Shown piece after piece: positions 61,085 to 64,000 of a stretch of DNA of 64,000 bases. The DNA comes from Streptomyces marinisediminis (GTDB lineage Bacteria > Actinomycetota > Actinomycetes > Streptomycetales > Streptomycetaceae): contig NZ_JAPKFL010000013.1 of assembly GCF_026262575.1 (NCBI RefSeq), forward strand, positions 100,705-164,704, in the 5' to 3' direction. A program made the position numbers and the translations under genes. Within the stretch, counting starts at the first letter, position 1. The number at the start of each line of letters is the position of its first letter. Below the pieces are notes generated by a model. That model had not been told where the DNA came from. It saw nothing but the letters and a program-made list of their open reading frames with translations, and made no database searches.

Positions 61085-62017
61085 TCACGCCGAGCGCAGG
61101 TGGTCCAGGCGGCGCAGGATCACGCCCTCGCGCAGCGCCCACGGGCAGATCTCCAGCGCGCGGACGCCGAACAGGTCCATCGCCGCCTCCGCGACCAGCG
61201 CCCCGGCCACCAGTTGCGGGGCCCGGCCCGCGGAGACGCCGGGCAGCTCGGCGCGCTGCCCGGTGGGCAGGGCGGCGAGCTCGGGCACCCACTCCCGCAG
61301 CGCGTCGAGGGGCAGCTCACGCTGCACGTACAGGCCCTCACCGCTGCGCGCGGCCCCGCACAGCCGCGCGAGCTGCTTGAACGTCTTGGACGTCGCCACC
61401 GCGTGGTCCGGCGGCCCCAGGCGGCTGAAGGTGCCCACGACCCGGGCGATCCCGGTGCGCACCTCGCGGCGCAGGGCGCGCACGTCCCTCGGGTCCGGCG
61501 GGTCGCCGGGCAGGTGGCGGCCGGTGAGGCGGCCCGCGCCGAGCGGCAGCGACACCGCGGCGTCCGGGGCCTCGTCGTCACCGCAGGCGATCTCCAGCGA
61601 GCCACCGCCGATGTCGAAGACGAGCAGCCGCCCGGCGGACCAGCCGAACCAGCGGCGGGCGGCCAGGAACGTGAGCCGCGCCTCGTCGGCACCGGAGAGC
61701 ACCTGGAGCGTGACGCCGGTCTCGGCGGCGACGCGGGCCAGGACGGCGGCCCCGTTGGGCGCCTCGCGCACGGCGGAGGTGGCGAAGGGCAGCAGGTCCT
61801 CCACGCCGTTGTCCTCGGCGACCTCCAGCGCCTCGCGGACGGTGGCGACCAGCCGGTCCACGCCGTCGCCGGTGATCGCGCCGTCCGCGTCCAGCAGTTC
61901 GGCCAGGCGCAGGTCCGCCTTGTGCGAGAAGGCCGGAAGGGGCCGGGCACCCCCGTGCGCGTCCACCACCAGGAGGTGCACCGTGTTCGAACCCACATCG
62001 AGGACACCGAGTCTCAT
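61085..62017 (-). CDS. Ppx/GppA-family exopolyphosphatase
   Basis: 310 residues from ATG 62017. Actin-like ATPase fold: [18 protein letters not shown] (phosphate 1), [30 protein letters not shown] (phosphate 2) and [15 protein letters not shown]. It lacks the C-terminal HD-type domain of long E. coli Ppx/GppA, as in mycobacterial Ppx1/2. It would degrade polyphosphate or pppGpp, opposing the ppk product encoded 20 kb away. Confidence 0.9.
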   Translation of the reverse strand: MRLGVLDVGSNTVHLLVVDAHGGARPLPAFSHKADLRLAELLDADGAITGDGVDRLVATVREALEVAEDNGVEDLLPFATSAVREAPNGAAVLARVAAETGVTLQVLSGADEARLTFLAARRWFGWSAGRLLVFDIGGGSLEIACGDDEAPDAAVSLPLGAGRLTGRHLPGDPPDPRDVRALRREVRTGIARVVGTFSRLGPPDHAVATSKTFKQLARLCGAARSGEGLYVQRELPLDALREWVPELAALPTGQRAELPGVSAGRAPQLVAGALVAEAAMDLFGVRALEICPWALREGVILRRLDHLRSA

Positions 62018-62079
62018 GGGGGAGAACGCTAACGCGCCACGTCGCCGCCGCGTCCCCGGCGGCCCTTACCCTGGGAGGC

Positions 62080-62964
62080 GTGGGCACGACGAACGCGGCC
62101 AAGCCGGGCAAAACCCGGCCGAGCGGGCCGAACACCAACCGGAACGTCGGGGGCGAGGCCCGTCGCGCGGCGGGCGAGGAGGTCGACCTCGACCACGCCC
62201 GGGCCTGGGTGGAGTTCCCCGACCCGGCCGACGCCGACCAGTTCTTCCGGTGCGACCTGACCTGGCTCACCTCGCGCTGGGGCTGCGTCTTCGGTCAGGG
62301 GTGCCAGGGCATCCAGGCGGGCCGCGCCGGCGACGGCTGCTGCACCCTGGGCGCACACTTCTCCGACGAGGACGACGAGCGCCGCGTCGCCGAGCACGCC
62401 GCCCGGCTGACGCCGGACACCTGGCAGTTCCACGACGTCGGCACCCGCACGGGCTGGGTGGAGACCGACGAGGACGGCGAGCGCAAGACGCGGCGCTACG
62501 GCGGGGCCTGCGTCTTCAACAACCGGCCCGGCTTCGCCGGCGGCGCCGGGTGCGCGCTGCACCTGCTCGCCCTGCGCGAGGGGCGCGAGCCGCTGGAGAC
62601 CAAGCCGGACGTCTGCTGGCAGCTCCCGGTCCGGCGCACCTACGACTGGGTGGAGCTGCCCGACGGCGAGCAGCGGCTGCGGGTGTCCATCGGCGAGTAC
62701 GACCGCCGGGGCTGGGGCTCGGGCGGTCACGACCTGCACTGGTGGTGCACCGGCGCCCCGTCCGCGCACGGCGCCGGGGAGCCGGTGTACGTCTCCTACC
62801 GGGCCGAGCTGGTCGAGCTGATGGGCGAGGCGGGCTACGACCGGCTGGTGGAGCTGTGCGAGCGGCGCCTGGCCTCGACGCTGCCACTGCTGGCCCCGCA
62901 CCCGGCGGACCCGGAACCGGACGGACCGGAACCGGACGGACCGGCGGCGGAGCCGCACGGCTGA
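62080..62964 (+). CDS. Cys-rich protein of unknown function, possibly metal-binding
   Basis: 294 residues from GTG 62080. A -10-like TACCCT (62067-62072) stands 7 bases before it, suggesting a leaderless start. A Lys/Asn/Gly-rich N-terminus is followed by a Cys-rich core: [69 protein letters not shown] and [12 protein letters not shown]. The pattern recalls iron/zinc-binding YkgJ-like domains but is not that motif exactly. The tail repeats EPDGP. I do not know a function. Confidence 0.72.
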   Translation: MGTTNAAKPGKTRPSGPNTNRNVGGEARRAAGEEVDLDHARAWVEFPDPADADQFFRCDLTWLTSRWGCVFGQGCQGIQAGRAGDGCCTLGAHFSDEDDERRVAEHAARLTPDTWQFHDVGTRTGWVETDEDGERKTRRYGGACVFNNRPGFAGGAGCALHLLALREGREPLETKPDVCWQLPVRRTYDWVELPDGEQRLRVSIGEYDRRGWGSGGHDLHWWCTGAPSAHGAGEPVYVSYRAELVELMGEAGYDRLVELCERRLASTLPLLAPHPADPEPDGPEPDGPAAEPHG

Positions 62965-63014
62965 CGCGCCCGGTCGGCCCGCGCCACCGGCGCTCCCCCG
63001 CCGGCGCACGCGCG

Positions 63015-63049
63015 CCCGGCCCCACGGCACGTGGTGCCGTGGGGCCGGG
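63015..63049. terminator. Terminator between the Cys-rich gene and the protease gene
   Basis: 16-bp perfect stem (63015-63030 with 63034-63049) and a 3-nt loop, between convergent genes. Confidence 0.85.
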
Positions 63050-63103
63050 ATCGACACGGTGGGCACGGTGGGCGCGGTGGCCCCCGTCAGCGCACCGGGT
63101 GCG

Positions 63104-64000
<897 letters not shown>

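Overview
This is a chromosomal window from a high-GC actinomycete, almost certainly a Streptomyces. The evidence is GC-saturated third codon positions, frequent GTG starts, mycothiol genes (mshA, mshD), the shared sugar-ABC ATPase MsiK, GlnR, PhoR/PhoP/PhoU, CarD, and a TTA (bldA-type) codon in a pathway regulator. From memory, most of the gene order resembles the S. coelicolor SCO4145-SCO4240 stretch, so the departures from it are the accessory parts.

Left edge (1-5.4 kb) looks like a decayed integrated island. It has a GT9-like / APH-like kinase / GT4 trio, a tyrosyl-tRNA synthetase that may be a second copy, a broken IS5-type transposase, a Nudix gene and a tyrosine-integrase remnant lying against the 3' end of a tRNA-Thr(TGT).

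Core I (5.6-23.4 kb): msiK; a small exported protein; a nucleotidyltransferase; a DoxX-type membrane protein; rlmB, cysS, a PPOX protein, ispF/ispD, carD; a lipoprotein; phoP/phoR divergent from phoU across PHO boxes; a 43-residue Cys-rich peptide gene; a BASS-family transporter; gpmA.

Accessory block (23.6-34.1 kb): a six-gene minus-strand operon encodes two paralogous all-helical proteins (heme-oxygenase/TenA-like fold suspected), an FAD oxidoreductase, a HisF-like TIM barrel with an altered catalytic residue, an enoyl-reductase-like MDR and a stand-alone A-PCP-reductase NRPS. A divergent LuxR-type regulator with a TTA codon and an MFS transporter follow. This is the best candidate for an undescribed pathway. 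Next to it is an AAC(2')-like acetyltransferase.

Core II (34.8-55 kb): a conserved Pro/Ala-rich protein, YbjN, mshA (sigma-R-like promoter), a methyltransferase, Nudix-CHAD-ppk, mshD, a 5'-nucleotidase, an FMN reductase divergent from soxR across a perfect operator palindrome, a LacI regulator, glnR, a MoaD-like protein, a membrane protein, an LmeA-like protein, a cysteine-containing leader peptide with an attenuator-like hairpin before a rhodanese, sseC, a DsrE protein, a 33-residue membrane peptide and a nitrobindin-like protein.

Right edge (55.4-64 kb): an ACP-ketosynthase-hydrolase trio, ilvD, a sugar-isomerase-like TIM barrel, a Ppx/GppA phosphatase, a Cys-rich protein of unknown function, and the C-terminal part of a secreted subtilisin-type protease cut by the window end.

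Themes that tie genes together are phosphate/polyphosphate (phoRPU, ppk, CHAD, ppx, 5'-nucleotidase), thiol/redox homeostasis (mshA, mshD, cysS, soxR, rhodanese, carD) and nitrogen control (glnR). Starts were chosen by ribosome-binding site, translational coupling or leaderless -10 spacing. Functions are by recognition of motifs, not by database search.
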